The notes: generated by a model from the letters alone, not told the origin. 64,000 nucleotides of DNA from Verminephrobacter eiseniae EF01-2 (GCF_000015565.1 NC_008786.1:558001-622000), one strand, 5' to 3'. Positions 8,314-18,022 are shown, numbered from the stretch's first letter. A program made the numbers and translations.

Positions 8314-11300
8314 TGAACAAGACCATGACCATTCATCACATGTACCAACGCACCATGAAAACATCAGACAACATCAAGTCGAGTCTGCTGCTGGCCATCA
8401 TGTTCAGCAGCATGAATCTGTCGGCAGCGCCCGTGCACGCAGATGTCGAGGTATCGAAACCGGTCATCGCGATACCACCGAACATTGTCGCCATAGCCAA
8501 AAAGCCCATGGTGATGCTGACTGCGTCCAAAGACCATTTGCTTTTCGGGCCCGTTTACACGGATTTTGAAGATCTCGATGATGATGGTGTGATCGACACC
8601 ACTTTCAAGCCGACTTTCGAGTATTACGGTTATTTTGATGCAAGAAAATGCTACGCTTACGACAATGATGCCGGTCAATTCAATCCGGCTGCCATGGCCA
8701 TCCAGACCTCCGTCACCGTTGGCTCGGCAACTGCCACCAAATACAGTTGCTCACCCCGGGAATCCCATTGGAGCGGCAACTTCCTCAATTGGACCACGAT
8801 GACCCGATTGGATATCGTCCGTAAAATGCTGTATGGCGGCTACAGGGTTTTGGACATCAATGGATCGACCGTCTTGATGGGAGCCAAATTGGTGGAAGAT
8901 TCACACTCGTTTGTCAAGTATTACAATGGTACCGATGTTCGTGATTACACACCATTCGATCAGGCGATGCTCACCAGACCCGCTACCGACGACTCTGCCA
9001 ACGCCGGTTATTATGCGGGGTTGAGTATTTGCCTGACCGGCAACGCTGATGATTACGAAATGTCGCAACCCGTCATGCGTCTGGTCAAGGGGAATGTACG
9101 GTTTTGGTCTACCGTCAACTGGGAAGCCTGTCGGTGGATCGAGGAAGATCGTGAAGGTGCGGGCACTTTTGGCCCCAAACTCTCACGCGCTTACTCCAGT
9201 GCAAATGCAGGTGATGGAAAAATCGGAGACCGACCTGTCCACCATGAAGCATCCCTGCCGTCCATGGCCAGGAGTGGCGCCACTTATTCCGGTATCGGGC
9301 CCCAACTGAATGTTCGGGTCAAGGTCTGCGACCCGGCGCGGTTGGGTGCAGAGCGTTGCCAGGCGTTTCCGCCGCACTCTGTGACGAATTTCAAGCCCTA
9401 TGGCTTGCTCCAGGAATTCGGTCATCCCAAAACTGCCGGAGATGCGGCCCGGGCGGAGTTCGGATTGATCACCGGCAGTTATGACAATTACAATGAGGAT
9501 GGCCACATAAGAGGGGCAGCAGGGGCGTTGCGAAAGAACATGGGAGACCTGGAAGACGAGATCAACCGCACGACCGGCGTTTTTTGCCATAACTCCGGAT
9601 CCGGTTGCCCCGCAACCTTGCCAGATGGTCGAGCGACAGGCGTTGGCGCCATCAAGACATTCGACACGATGTCTCTTTATGGCCGCAGAACGCGTGGCTA
9701 TCAGAGCAATACGGCATGGCTCAATCCTCTGGGTGAAATGCTCGCGCAAACGTTGCAATACTATGCCTATAACGGCACGACACCTGTGCCCAGCAACCCG
9801 GCAGTCACTGCTGCTGACAGCAGTGCCGGCATGCCGGTTGCCACATGGCGCGATCCGTTCATCGATTCATCGGCACGCAGAGCCAGATACGGCAATGCCG
9901 TTTGCCGTCCGTTGAACGCTTTGGCGATTTCTTCCAGCACCCTCAGTTATGATGGGCAAGCGGCCAGTCCATTTAGCAGCCTGCCGAATTCCAATGCCGG
10001 CCTCGATTTTTTTGTCAACAAAATAGGCCAAGCCGAAGGCATCCATGGCACTGCCCGCTCGGTAGGCTCCGTACCTGGCAATGATGAAAAGTCGTGCTCT
10101 GCCAAAACAGTCCAACAGCTTTCAGATGTGCGGGGTATTTGCCCCGAGGCTCCCGCCCTGGAGGGGAGCTATCAGATTGCGGGGGTTGCGCTCTATGGCA
10201 ATACCAAGCCGATTCGCGACTTGGGCAGCCATCGTCCTGCGGATCTTGACAGGGTGGAGAATGCATTGAAGGTCAAAACCATGGCAGTTTCCCTTTCGGG
10301 CGGAGCGCCGCGCATCGACGTTCCTGTTCCTGCGCCTCCTGTTGCAGACTCCACCGCCAACCCTTCTGACCCTCCCTCCCTGCTCAACCCCAGAAGATAC
10401 ATCACCATCACGCCTGAAAGCGTGCACAGCGGCGGCAAGCCGAATGCCCCCCTGGTCTTTGCATCGATCAGTTCCAGTCCGACCCATGGCGCATTCCTCG
10501 TGGCATGGAACGATCAATTTTTGGCCGCCGATTATGACATGGATGTCGTTGGTTTTCTCCGTTATGACTTGATCAGAAACGTGAATTCACCTTCCGGTTG
10601 GGATATCAGGGTTCGGACAGATATTTCGAATCTCTGCTCCAGTCTGGGTGGGACATATGGTTTCAGCATCATCGGAGTCCAGAAAAGAGATGCTGCCAAT
10701 AACTTGGTCAATGCTGACGGGCGGTATCTCACCCATCAATACGGAAATGCAGAGGGGGAAGAATTTGAGGGGCAGATATATTGGGACGATTATACAGAAG
10801 CATGGGGGCAACTGCGTGACATGCCACCGACATCCCAGTATCTGTGCGGTGATGCGTCTTATCGGCGCAAAACACTTCTCACCGACGCAAGCGTGGACTA
10901 TGCGCATTCCGTGTGCTACGTTGCGGACAATTATTGCGAGGCAAGGAACATGGATTATTTTCATGACGAAACATTTCATGTGGCAGGCGAAGCAAATGCC
11001 CTCATCAAGGAGCCACTCTGGTACGTCGGAAAATACGGTTCATTCAAATCCAGCGTAGAAAACACCGATGGCACCTACAGCACACTGCTCATGCCTCCTA
11101 CCCAGAATAACCATAGCTGGGACAGTGTCAGAACGGACGGAAGCGTTGGGCAGGACGGCGTTCCAGACGGTTACTTTCTTGCCCGCCGCCCGGAGTTGCT
11201 GGAAGCGCAGTTGCGCACTGCGCTCCATGCGGCGGCAAAAAGTTTGAATTCTGCACCAGCCATTGCATCAGCCCAATTGACAGGCGGTAGCCGAAAATTC

Positions 11301-13340
11301 GTGGCAAGATTTTCCGAAACTACCGTGTCAGGTGAGTTGGAGGCTTACGAAGTCGATGCAGAAGGTGAGTTTCAGGCCACGCCCGTCTGGCAAGCGGGTG
11401 CAATGCTCAAGGAGCGCACCAGGCTCTCTTCCGGAAATGACAGGGCCATCATTACCAATGACGGAAATGGCCGGGCGGCAGGCGTCGGATTCAGGTGGGC
11501 AGACTTGCCTGAAGATTACAGAAAGAAAATGACGGAACAGGGCACCAATCAATTGTCGGAAGCGAATGCACAACTGGCGCTGAACTATATTCGCGGAGAC
11601 CATTCGCGGGAAGACCCGAACGGGCTGCGCCAGCGCGCAGACAGCCTGCTTGGCCCCGTGGTGAATGCGACTCCCTGGATCCAGGGTCCCCCCGGCCCAG
11701 TCTTGGCAGGCTTCAGATCGGCGGATGAGCGTATTGGATATAGTGCTTTTTTCAGCGCGCATAAAGACCGTGCCAAGCTGATTTGGCTGGCCGCCAACGA
11801 TGGTATGTTGCACGCGTTCAATCCCGACACAGGTGCTGAGGTTTTTGCCTATGTGCCAGGCGCATTGGCCAATCGGCTGGCGGAGATTCCGTTGCAGCGG
11901 GGCGCAGCCACGCGCACGAAACTGGAAGGGAGCAATTTCGTGACCGGCCCCGAAAGGCATCCCCCAGGAGGCACGGTCTGGGCCTATGTCGACGGCCATC
12001 CCTTTTCTGCCGATGTCATGGTGGGGGACGATTGGAAAACCTATGTATTCGGCACCCTGGGGCGTGGTGGCAAAGGTATTTTTGCCCTGGATGCCACCGT
12101 GGTTGCCGATTTGACCGAAAGCAATGCCGCCAGCGTGTTCAAGTGGCAATTCACCTCGACCGATGATGAGGATCTGGGACATATCACCGGGGAGGTGTCG
12201 GTTCATGCTGCATCCAACCAGGCTACGCCGGTTGTCAGGATGAACAATGGCAAATATGCCCTGCTTTTGGGCAATGGCTACAAATCCATGCCGAGCACCG
12301 CTCCGGGTAAGGCGGTGTTGTATGTTCTTTTCGTGGATGGCCCCAACGATGAAGGTAGCTGGACGGGGCGCTACACAAAGATTGTGGCTGATGCCGGCCC
12401 TGGTAATGGCCTGTCAATGCCCCGCTGGGAGGACATCGATGGCAATGGCACGGCGGATGTCGCTTATGCGGGCGATCTCAAAGGCAATCTCTGGAAATTT
12501 GATTTGCAAAGTGACAGGCCGAACGAGTGGCAGGTGGCCCTCAAGGAAGGAACGGTCAATAAGCCTCTGTATACTGCCAGCGATGCGATTACGACTGCAC
12601 CACAGATCATGTACATGGGCAAGGGCGGATTCATGGTCAATTTTGCGACCGGTAATGCATTTGAAACCCATGATTTCCCCAAGCTCGGGGTGCCGCAGCG
12701 GATTTATGGCATTTGGGATCGGCCATCCTTCGTGGGAACGCGGCCCATCCGTACCGATACTTTGGCGCTCCGCGCATACACGCGAAACCAGGATGGCAAA
12801 GTCATCGGCGCCGCCGATGCTCCCGCTTTGGATTGGTCGCGCCACAATGGCTGGTATATGGATTTGCCAAATCCCGGGGAGGCGGTTCTGTCAAACCCGA
12901 CTCTGGAATCAGGCGTTTTGTCGTTTGTGACGGTTCGTCCGAAAGCGGCTGACACCGGATCGACGGCATCTTGTTTTTCAAGCCCCCTTGCCGCGTTGTA
13001 TACCGTGGATCCCATTTCAGGCAAAACCGAGCGCAATCTCCAGGGCAGCATCACGCTGAACGACACGCAAGTGTTTGTCACCGCCAGGGAAATTGGCGAT
13101 CAAAAGGTACGCCTGGCCCATGACAGAACCCAAAAGGCTTTCACCAAGAATTGTCAAGCCGGGCAAGCGGGCTGCACCTGCACGGGAAGCACTTGCACCA
13201 AGGCCGCCATCTGCGGCCCCGGGCAACGCGCCAAGAGGGTCATCGGCAGTAGCGCCGATGCCGTGCTGTGCATGAGCAACCCCGCGCCACGCTTGCAATG
13301 GCGGGAAGTTTCTGGATTGGGGAGGACGGACCAACCATGA
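8310..13340 (+). CDS. pilY1: Pilus tip adhesin/assembly protein PilY1
   Basis: A 1676-residue PilY1, large for the family. A secretory signal is visible in KSSLLLAIMFSSMNLSAAPVHA; an in-frame ATG at 8355 gives a more compact one than 8310. The N-terminal part has an acidic EF-hand-like stretch, DFEDLDDDGVID (85-96). The C-terminal beta-propeller region contains LIWLAANDGMLHAFNPDTG, YVPGAL and a calcium-site-like DIDGNGTAD (1375-1383) followed by the family-typical YAGDLKGNLWKFDL. The extreme C-terminus is cysteine-rich (around CQAGQAGCTCTGSTC). PilY1 sits at the pilus tip, and calcium controls extension and retraction. It overlaps pilX upstream and pilE downstream by 4 bp. Confidence 0.92.
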   Translation: MMNKTMTIHHMYQRTMKTSDNIKSSLLLAIMFSSMNLSAAPVHADVEVSKPVIAIPPNIVAIAKKPMVMLTASKDHLLFGPVYTDFEDLDDDGVIDTTFKPTFEYYGYFDARKCYAYDNDAGQFNPAAMAIQTSVTVGSATATKYSCSPRESHWSGNFLNWTTMTRLDIVRKMLYGGYRVLDINGSTVLMGAKLVEDSHSFVKYYNGTDVRDYTPFDQAMLTRPATDDSANAGYYAGLSICLTGNADDYEMSQPVMRLVKGNVRFWSTVNWEACRWIEEDREGAGTFGPKLSRAYSSANAGDGKIGDRPVHHEASLPSMARSGATYSGIGPQLNVRVKVCDPARLGAERCQAFPPHSVTNFKPYGLLQEFGHPKTAGDAARAEFGLITGSYDNYNEDGHIRGAAGALRKNMGDLEDEINRTTGVFCHNSGSGCPATLPDGRATGVGAIKTFDTMSLYGRRTRGYQSNTAWLNPLGEMLAQTLQYYAYNGTTPVPSNPAVTAADSSAGMPVATWRDPFIDSSARRARYGNAVCRPLNALAISSSTLSYDGQAASPFSSLPNSNAGLDFFVNKIGQAEGIHGTARSVGSVPGNDEKSCSAKTVQQLSDVRGICPEAPALEGSYQIAGVALYGNTKPIRDLGSHRPADLDRVENALKVKTMAVSLSGGAPRIDVPVPAPPVADSTANPSDPPSLLNPRRYITITPESVHSGGKPNAPLVFASISSSPTHGAFLVAWNDQFLAADYDMDVVGFLRYDLIRNVNSPSGWDIRVRTDISNLCSSLGGTYGFSIIGVQKRDAANNLVNADGRYLTHQYGNAEGEEFEGQIYWDDYTEAWGQLRDMPPTSQYLCGDASYRRKTLLTDASVDYAHSVCYVADNYCEARNMDYFHDETFHVAGEANALIKEPLWYVGKYGSFKSSVENTDGTYSTLLMPPTQNNHSWDSVRTDGSVGQDGVPDGYFLARRPELLEAQLRTALHAAAKSLNSAPAIASAQLTGGSRKFVARFSETTVSGELEAYEVDAEGEFQATPVWQAGAMLKERTRLSSGNDRAIITNDGNGRAAGVGFRWADLPEDYRKKMTEQGTNQLSEANAQLALNYIRGDHSREDPNGLRQRADSLLGPVVNATPWIQGPPGPVLAGFRSADERIGYSAFFSAHKDRAKLIWLAANDGMLHAFNPDTGAEVFAYVPGALANRLAEIPLQRGAATRTKLEGSNFVTGPERHPPGGTVWAYVDGHPFSADVMVGDDWKTYVFGTLGRGGKGIFALDATVVADLTESNAASVFKWQFTSTDDEDLGHITGEVSVHAASNQATPVVRMNNGKYALLLGNGYKSMPSTAPGKAVLYVLFVDGPNDEGSWTGRYTKIVADAGPGNGLSMPRWEDIDGNGTADVAYAGDLKGNLWKFDLQSDRPNEWQVALKEGTVNKPLYTASDAITTAPQIMYMGKGGFMVNFATGNAFETHDFPKLGVPQRIYGIWDRPSFVGTRPIRTDTLALRAYTRNQDGKVIGAADAPALDWSRHNGWYMDLPNPGEAVLSNPTLESGVLSFVTVRPKAADTGSTASCFSSPLAALYTVDPISGKTERNLQGSITLNDTQVFVTAREIGDQKVRLAHDRTQKAFTKNCQAGQAGCTCTGSTCTKAAICGPGQRAKRVIGSSADAVLCMSNPAPRLQWREVSGLGRTDQP

Positions 13341-13816
13341 AACACCAACATGTGCAGGGCGGTTTCACGCTGATCGAGCTGATGATCATCGTGGCGATCG
13401 TAGGTCTTTTGTCTGCCTTGGCCTATCCCTCCTTCAGGGAGCAGGTGATCAAATCCCGGCGCGCGGACGCCAAGACCATCCTGGTCAGTGCGCAGCAATG
13501 GATGGAGCGGTTTTATACGGAGAATTTTCGCTACGATAAAAACAGGGCCGGTGTGAGGGCGGATGATCCGACGCAGTTTCCGGCCAGGTTCAGCGTTTCT
13601 CCCACCGAGGGGAGCGCGCTCTATGATATTGCCGTCGTGGTTGAGGATGGAGAGCTTGACAAATATTCAGTCACGGCTACGCCCAGGGCGGGTTCTGCAA
13701 TGGCCAGAGACCGTTGCGGGAATTTTCGCATCGATCATTCAGGGCAAAAAACCGTGTTTTCCCATGGATTTGGATCTGCCAATGATGCGATGGCCAACAG
13801 GGTTTGCTGGCAATGA
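13337..13816 (+). CDS. pilE: Type IV pilin PilE (minor pilin)
   Basis: A 159-residue pilin. The leader MKHQHVQGG is cleaved before FTLIELMIIVAIVGLLSALAYPSF with Glu at +5. A C-terminal cysteine pair (RDRCGNF and NRVCWQ) brackets the D-region loop. The ATG overlaps the pilY1 stop (ATGA); a longer frame begins inside pilY1 but does not place the leader correctly. Position at the end of a fimT-pilVWXY1 operon identifies it as PilE of the tip complex rather than the major subunit. Confidence 0.88.
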   Translation: MKHQHVQGGFTLIELMIIVAIVGLLSALAYPSFREQVIKSRRADAKTILVSAQQWMERFYTENFRYDKNRAGVRADDPTQFPARFSVSPTEGSALYDIAVVVEDGELDKYSVTATPRAGSAMARDRCGNFRIDHSGQKTVFSHGFGSANDAMANRVCWQ

Positions 13817-14009
13817 TGACGCAGCACGGCTCTGGTCGTTTCAGCAGGCGCGTGAGTCCGCCGAGAAGGTCGCCCACCAGTTGCGCGGGCTTTTCGAGCA
13901 GGCTTACGGCAAGCCGGATGCCGCGACCGACGTCGCGCCCGATGCCTGCGAGGCGGTCGCCGACACCTCGATCACGCTGGCCGACCTCCGGCGCGTGGAT
14001 CAGTGGCGG
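13817..14009. other. GC-rich orphan segment after pilE
   Basis: Composition returns abruptly to high GC after the pilus operon. One plus frame gives an amphipathic stretch (LWSFQQARESAEKVAHQLRG and onward to LADLRRVDQW), and one minus frame gives LAVSLLEKPAQLVGDLLGGL; both are open but neither has a credible start or stop of its own. It looks like the leftover of a truncated gene cut by the MITE at 14010. I cannot name it. Confidence 0.35.
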
Positions 14010-14175
14010 CTAGTGTCGTGTCACCGATCAAATGTCGTAGGCTGCGCGCAGCCATCGGAGCGCAGCGCAAGGCGCATCGCGCAGCCAATACCGAGCGTAT
14101 TGGCAAGCGATGCAACGCCGCGATGCGCTTCGATGGCCAGCGCAGACCGACAGATGATCGGTGACGCGACACTAG
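14010..14175 (+). mobile_element. MITE-like element, copy A (166 bp)
   Basis: Begins CTAGTGTCGTGTCACCGATC and ends with the inverted complement GATCGGTGACGCGACACTAG. The interior is a long imperfect inverted repeat, so a single strand would fold into a hairpin over nearly its whole length. There is no ORF of its own. Related copies lie at 16223-18014 (interrupted), 25111-25276 and 29727-29893. CTAG at each end probably includes a 4-bp target duplication. Confidence 0.8.
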
Positions 14176-14484
14176 AGTACATCCGTCTGGGCGACGACGA
14201 TCACGGGGACTTCCTCCCTGTTTGGGGAAACGCCTGCATGATGCTCTCCCACCCGTTCGGCGGGCATCACCCGCCATCCCTCCATGCCCGCCCCATTGCC
14301 AATTGCTACAATCAGCACTCTTGTTGGCAGCAACCGACCGCCACCAAAGCCACCACATTTCAAGAAGCATCGAGCGCTCATGTGCATGCCCAGGGATGAT
14401 GTGCGCGTCGCGCCAGGCACGGTCGGACTGTCAGATCTGGTCGATGACGATCGGCTCGTGCGCCGAGGGCATGCCACGCCGGGC
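14176..14484. other. Leader region of the FAD dehydrogenase gene
   Basis: About 310 bp. TTGCCA followed closely by TACAAT near 14297-14312 is a possible promoter, with poor spacing. A plus frame is open through the downstream gene from 14284, but its first ~67 residues look unlike the protein family. No separate gene is visible. Confidence 0.35.
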
Positions 14485-16197
14485 ATGATCCGCCTGTCGG
14501 AGATCCGTCTGCCTTTCACGCTGGCCGAGGCCCCCGAGGCAGCGCTTCGGGCCGCCGTCTGTGAACTGCTGAATCTGGCTCCGGCCGACATTGCCCGGGT
14601 CGATGTCTTCAAGCGCAGCTTCGATGCGCGCAAGGCGCTGCCGCTGGCGGTGTACATCGTCGATGTCACGCTGGCCGAACCTGAGCGTGCCACCGCGTTG
14701 CTGGCCCGGTGGGCCGGCCATCCGCAGATACAACCCCGCCCGGACATGACCTGGCGCCCCGTGGGCCAGGCGCCGGCCGATCTGCCGCTGCGCCCGGTGG
14801 TGGTCGGGTTTGGCCCCTGCGGCATCTTCGCGGCGCTGGTGTTGGCGCAAATGGGCTTCAAGCCCATCGTGCTGGAACGCGGCAAACCGGTGCGCGAGCG
14901 GGCCCGGGACACCTGGGATCTGTGGCGCAAGCGCGTGCTGCATGCCCAAAGCAATGTGCAATTCGGCGAGGGCGGGGCAGGCGCTTTCTCGGACGGCAAG
15001 CTCTACAGCCAGATCAAGGACCCGCGCCACCTGGGCCGCAAGGTGTTGCACGAGTTGGTCAAAGCCGGCGCGCCGCCGGAGATCCTGTACCTGGCGCATC
15101 CGCATATCGGCACTTTCAAGCTGGTGCGGGTGGTGGAGAATCTGCGCGCGCAGATCATTGCGCTGGGCGGTGAGGTCCGCTTCGGGCAGTGCGTGACCGA
15201 TATCAACGTCGTGCGCCAGGGCGCCGTTGGCCGACAGTTGCGCGGCCTGTCCGTCCTCGACCTGGCCACCGGCCAGACCACCGGGCTGCGCGCCGACCAT
15301 GTGGTGCTGGCGCCGGGCCATAGCGCGCGCGACACCTTTGTCAGTCTGTACGAACGCGGCGTGGCGATGCAGGCCAAGCCGTTTGCCATCGGTCTGCGGA
15401 TCGAGCATCCGCAGGGCCTGATCGACCGTGCGCGCTGGGGCCGCCACGCGGGCCACCCGCTGCTCGGCGCTGCCGATTACAAGCTGGTGCACCATGCGGC
15501 CAACGGTCGCGCGGTGTACAGCTTTTGCATGTGCCCTGGCGGCACGGTGCTGGCCGCCACCAGCGAGCCGGGCTGCGTGGTGACCAATGGCATGAGCCAG
15601 TACTCGCGCAACGAGCGCAATGCGAACGCGGGCCTGGTGGTGGGCATCACCCCGAGCGATTACCCGCGCGATGACGCCGCGTTCGAGGCCCAGTTGGGCC
15701 GCAGCTACGGCGTCCAGGCCCTGCATCCCGGGTACTGCCACCCGCTGGCCGGCATGGTGCTGCAGCGCCAGTTGGAGTCCCACGCCTTTGTGCTGGGCGG
15801 GCGCGACTACAGTGCGCCGGGCCAACTGGTGGGCGATTTCATGGCCGGCAAGCCCTCCACGCAATGGGGCACGGTGGCGCCTTCCTACCGGCCCGGCGTG
15901 ACCTTGGGCGACCTGCATGCGGCCCTGCCCGGCTACGCCATCGCTGCGCTGCGCGAGGCCCTGCCCGTGTTCGGCCGCAAGATCAAGGGCTTCGACATGC
16001 ACGATGCGGTGCTGACCGGGGTCGAGACGCGCAGCTCGTCACCGCTCGTGATCAGCCGCAATGGGCAGTTGCAAAGCCTCGGCACCGCCGGCCTGTACCC
16101 CGCCGGCGAAGGCGCGGGCTATGCGGGCGGCATTTTGTCCGCCGGGGTCGATGGCATCGAGGTCGGCGAGGCCGTGGCGCGCAGTTTGATGAAATGA
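14485..16197 (+). CDS. Uncharacterised FAD-dependent dehydrogenase (COG2509-like)
   Basis: A 570-residue flavoprotein starting at MIRLSEIRLPFTL. An N-terminal domain of about 100 residues is followed by an FAD-binding glycine-rich loop VVVGFGPCGIFAALVLAQMG (106-125) ending VLERG. Later landmarks are FGEGGAGAFSDGKL, VVLAPGHSARDTF, FCMCPGG, and the C-terminal GLYPAGEGAGYAGGILSAGV flavin-closing motif. This matches the poorly studied COG2509 group of predicted NAD(FAD)-utilising dehydrogenases. MITEs flank it on both sides. Substrate and physiological role are unknown. Confidence 0.8.
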   Translation: MIRLSEIRLPFTLAEAPEAALRAAVCELLNLAPADIARVDVFKRSFDARKALPLAVYIVDVTLAEPERATALLARWAGHPQIQPRPDMTWRPVGQAPADLPLRPVVVGFGPCGIFAALVLAQMGFKPIVLERGKPVRERARDTWDLWRKRVLHAQSNVQFGEGGAGAFSDGKLYSQIKDPRHLGRKVLHELVKAGAPPEILYLAHPHIGTFKLVRVVENLRAQIIALGGEVRFGQCVTDINVVRQGAVGRQLRGLSVLDLATGQTTGLRADHVVLAPGHSARDTFVSLYERGVAMQAKPFAIGLRIEHPQGLIDRARWGRHAGHPLLGAADYKLVHHAANGRAVYSFCMCPGGTVLAATSEPGCVVTNGMSQYSRNERNANAGLVVGITPSDYPRDDAAFEAQLGRSYGVQALHPGYCHPLAGMVLQRQLESHAFVLGGRDYSAPGQLVGDFMAGKPSTQWGTVAPSYRPGVTLGDLHAALPGYAIAALREALPVFGRKIKGFDMHDAVLTGVETRSSSPLVISRNGQLQSLGTAGLYPAGEGAGYAGGILSAGVDGIEVGEAVARSLMK

Positions 16198-16308
16198 GGC
16201 CCGTTCGCCGCGCCTGCGGCTCCTGGTGTCGCGTCACCGATCATCTGTCGGTCTGCGCTGGCCATCGGAGCGCATCGCGGCGTTGCATCGCTTGCCAATA
16301 CGCTCGGT

Positions 16309-17930
16309 AGTCGGCCCTGCAAATTCTCTGCGACCCGCATGAATGCTGGATTTTTGGCTCTTTGTGGTCCACCGAATCTCCCAGGATTCGTTGAACAGGC
16401 AGCTGATTCCTGAGAGATTTGCGCAATGCCCGAGCCCACCGACACGGCTGATTTCTTCCGCTCCCGTCTGGCCGAGATGATCGACTTGCGCCACCCGCTG
16501 GCGGTGCTGGCGAGCCGTCTTCCCTGGACGCAGATCGAAGCGGCACTGGCACCTTATTTCGCGCGTCGGGTCCGTGCCGGTCGAGTTCTGGAACACGACG
16601 ATCTCTTCGGCCCTTCGCTCCAGGTCGCGGGCGCCGGTGTCGCCGCCGCGGGCCGCCCGCGTCTTCCCCTGCGCCTCATGGCCAGCCTGCTGTATCTGAA
16701 GCACGTCTACAAGCTCAGCGACGAGGAACTGGTCGAGCGCTGGGCCGAGAACGTGCAGTGGCAGTTCTTCAGCGGCATGACCTTCTACGAGCCACGCCTG
16801 CCCTGCGACGCCACCCAGATCGGGCGCTTCCGCTCGATCCTGGGCGAGGCCGGTGTCGAGGAACTCCTGAAGGCCACCATCGACACTGCGGTGGCCTCCA
16901 AGGCGATCAAGCCGGCCGAGTTCGAGCGCGTGATCGTGGATACCACCGTCCAGGAGAAGGCCATCGCCCACCCCGTGGACTCCCGCCTGCTGGAGATCGC
17001 CCGCGCCAAGGTGGTGGCTGCCGCCAAGCGCGCGGGCATCGCGCTGAAGCAGACCTTCGCCAAGGAAGGCAAGAACCTGCGCCGCAGGGCTGGCGGCTAC
17101 GCCCACGCCAAGCAGTTCAAGCGCTTGAAGAAGGTGCTCAAGCGCCAGCGCACGGTACTGGGTATCGTGCTGCGCGAAGTGCAGCGCAAGCTTTGCAAGT
17201 TGCCTGCGACATCGGTGCCTGCCGTCGATCGCTTGCGCGCACTGATGGGCCGCGCCGAGCGCATTCGCACCCAGCGCCCGAAGGACAAGAACAAACTCTA
17301 TGCATTGCACGCGCCCGAAGTTGAGTGCATCGGCAAGGGGAAGGCGCGCCGGCCTTACGAGTTTGGCGTGAAGGTCAGCGTGGCCGTCACGCACAAGCAG
17401 GGGCTGGTGGTCGGTGCGCGCAGCTTCACGGGCAACCCGTATGACGGCCACACGCTGGCCGAGCAACTCGAGCAGGTCAAGATCCTGACGGAGGACACGG
17501 GCGCCAGCCCGAAGCAGGCAGTGGTGGACCTGGGGTTCCGGGGCGTGGACGCAGCCAATCCGGGCATCCAGATCATTCATCGGGGGCGCTTCAAGTCCTT
17601 GACCGATGCCCAGCGCCGCTGGCTCAAGCGAAGGCAGGCGGTGGAGCCCACCATCGGACACCTGAAGCACGACAACGGGATGGATCGGTGCTGGCTGCAG
17701 GGTGCCACCGGTGACGCGCTGCATGCAGTGCTGTGTGCGGCGGGCTACAACATCCGCTGGCTGCTGCGCGCCATCATGCGCCTCGGGCTCAAGGGCCTTT
17801 TATTGCGCCTGATCGCCTTGCTGCGCACGCTCATCGGCGTCCCCCACTTCTTCGCATCCAACGAAATCACGCCATCACGCGCCGCCGCGCGGTTCGCTGC
17901 GATAGCGAAATGAATTTCGCAGGTCCGACT
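16309..17930 (+). mobile_element. Complete IS5-family insertion sequence (1622 bp)
   Basis: Ends are AGTCGGCCCTGC on the left and the complement of AGTCGGACCTGC on the right, inverted repeats with one mismatch over 12 bp that continue imperfectly into AAATTC. It is flanked by the 4-bp direct repeat CGGT (16305-16308 and 17931-17934), and CGGT occurs once at this point in the uninterrupted MITE copy D. It carries one transposase gene, 16426-17913. The intact ends, target duplication and ORF suggest recent insertion. Confidence 0.9.
16426..17913 (+). CDS. IS5-family DDE transposase
   Basis: A 495-residue transposase. The N-terminal DUF772-like part includes RLPLRLMASLLYLKHVYKLS and NVQWQFFSGMTFYE. 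The DDE residues are suggested by VIVDTTVQEKA (first Asp), AVVDLGFRG (second Asp) and AVEPTIGHLKHDNGMDR (Glu), the last being the Y/R-x3-E-x6-K-like block. A lysine- and arginine-rich insert lies between about residues 200 and 290. The ORF is full length within defined IS ends, so the element may be active. Confidence 0.9.
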   Translation: MPEPTDTADFFRSRLAEMIDLRHPLAVLASRLPWTQIEAALAPYFARRVRAGRVLEHDDLFGPSLQVAGAGVAAAGRPRLPLRLMASLLYLKHVYKLSDEELVERWAENVQWQFFSGMTFYEPRLPCDATQIGRFRSILGEAGVEELLKATIDTAVASKAIKPAEFERVIVDTTVQEKAIAHPVDSRLLEIARAKVVAAAKRAGIALKQTFAKEGKNLRRRAGGYAHAKQFKRLKKVLKRQRTVLGIVLREVQRKLCKLPATSVPAVDRLRALMGRAERIRTQRPKDKNKLYALHAPEVECIGKGKARRPYEFGVKVSVAVTHKQGLVVGARSFTGNPYDGHTLAEQLEQVKILTEDTGASPKQAVVDLGFRGVDAANPGIQIIHRGRFKSLTDAQRRWLKRRQAVEPTIGHLKHDNGMDRCWLQGATGDALHAVLCAAGYNIRWLLRAIMRLGLKGLLLRLIALLRTLIGVPHFFASNEITPSRAAARFAAIAK

Positions 17931-18022
17931 CGGTATGGGCTGCGCGATGCGCCTTGCGCTGCGCTCCGATGGCTGCGCGCAGCCTGCGACATCTGATCGG
18001 TGACGCGACACTGGCCTGCCGG

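Larger units (their letters stand above)
16223..18014 (-). mobile_element. MITE-like element, copy B, interrupted by an IS5-family element
   Basis: Left half 16223-16308 and right half 17931-18014 together reconstruct one 166-bp MITE in the opposite orientation to copies A and C. Both outer ends carry CTGG next to TGTCGCGTCACCGATC, consistent with a 4-bp direct target duplication that is not palindromic here. The interruption is at the centre of the dyad. The right end lies only 8 bp from the recR stop. Confidence 0.85.
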
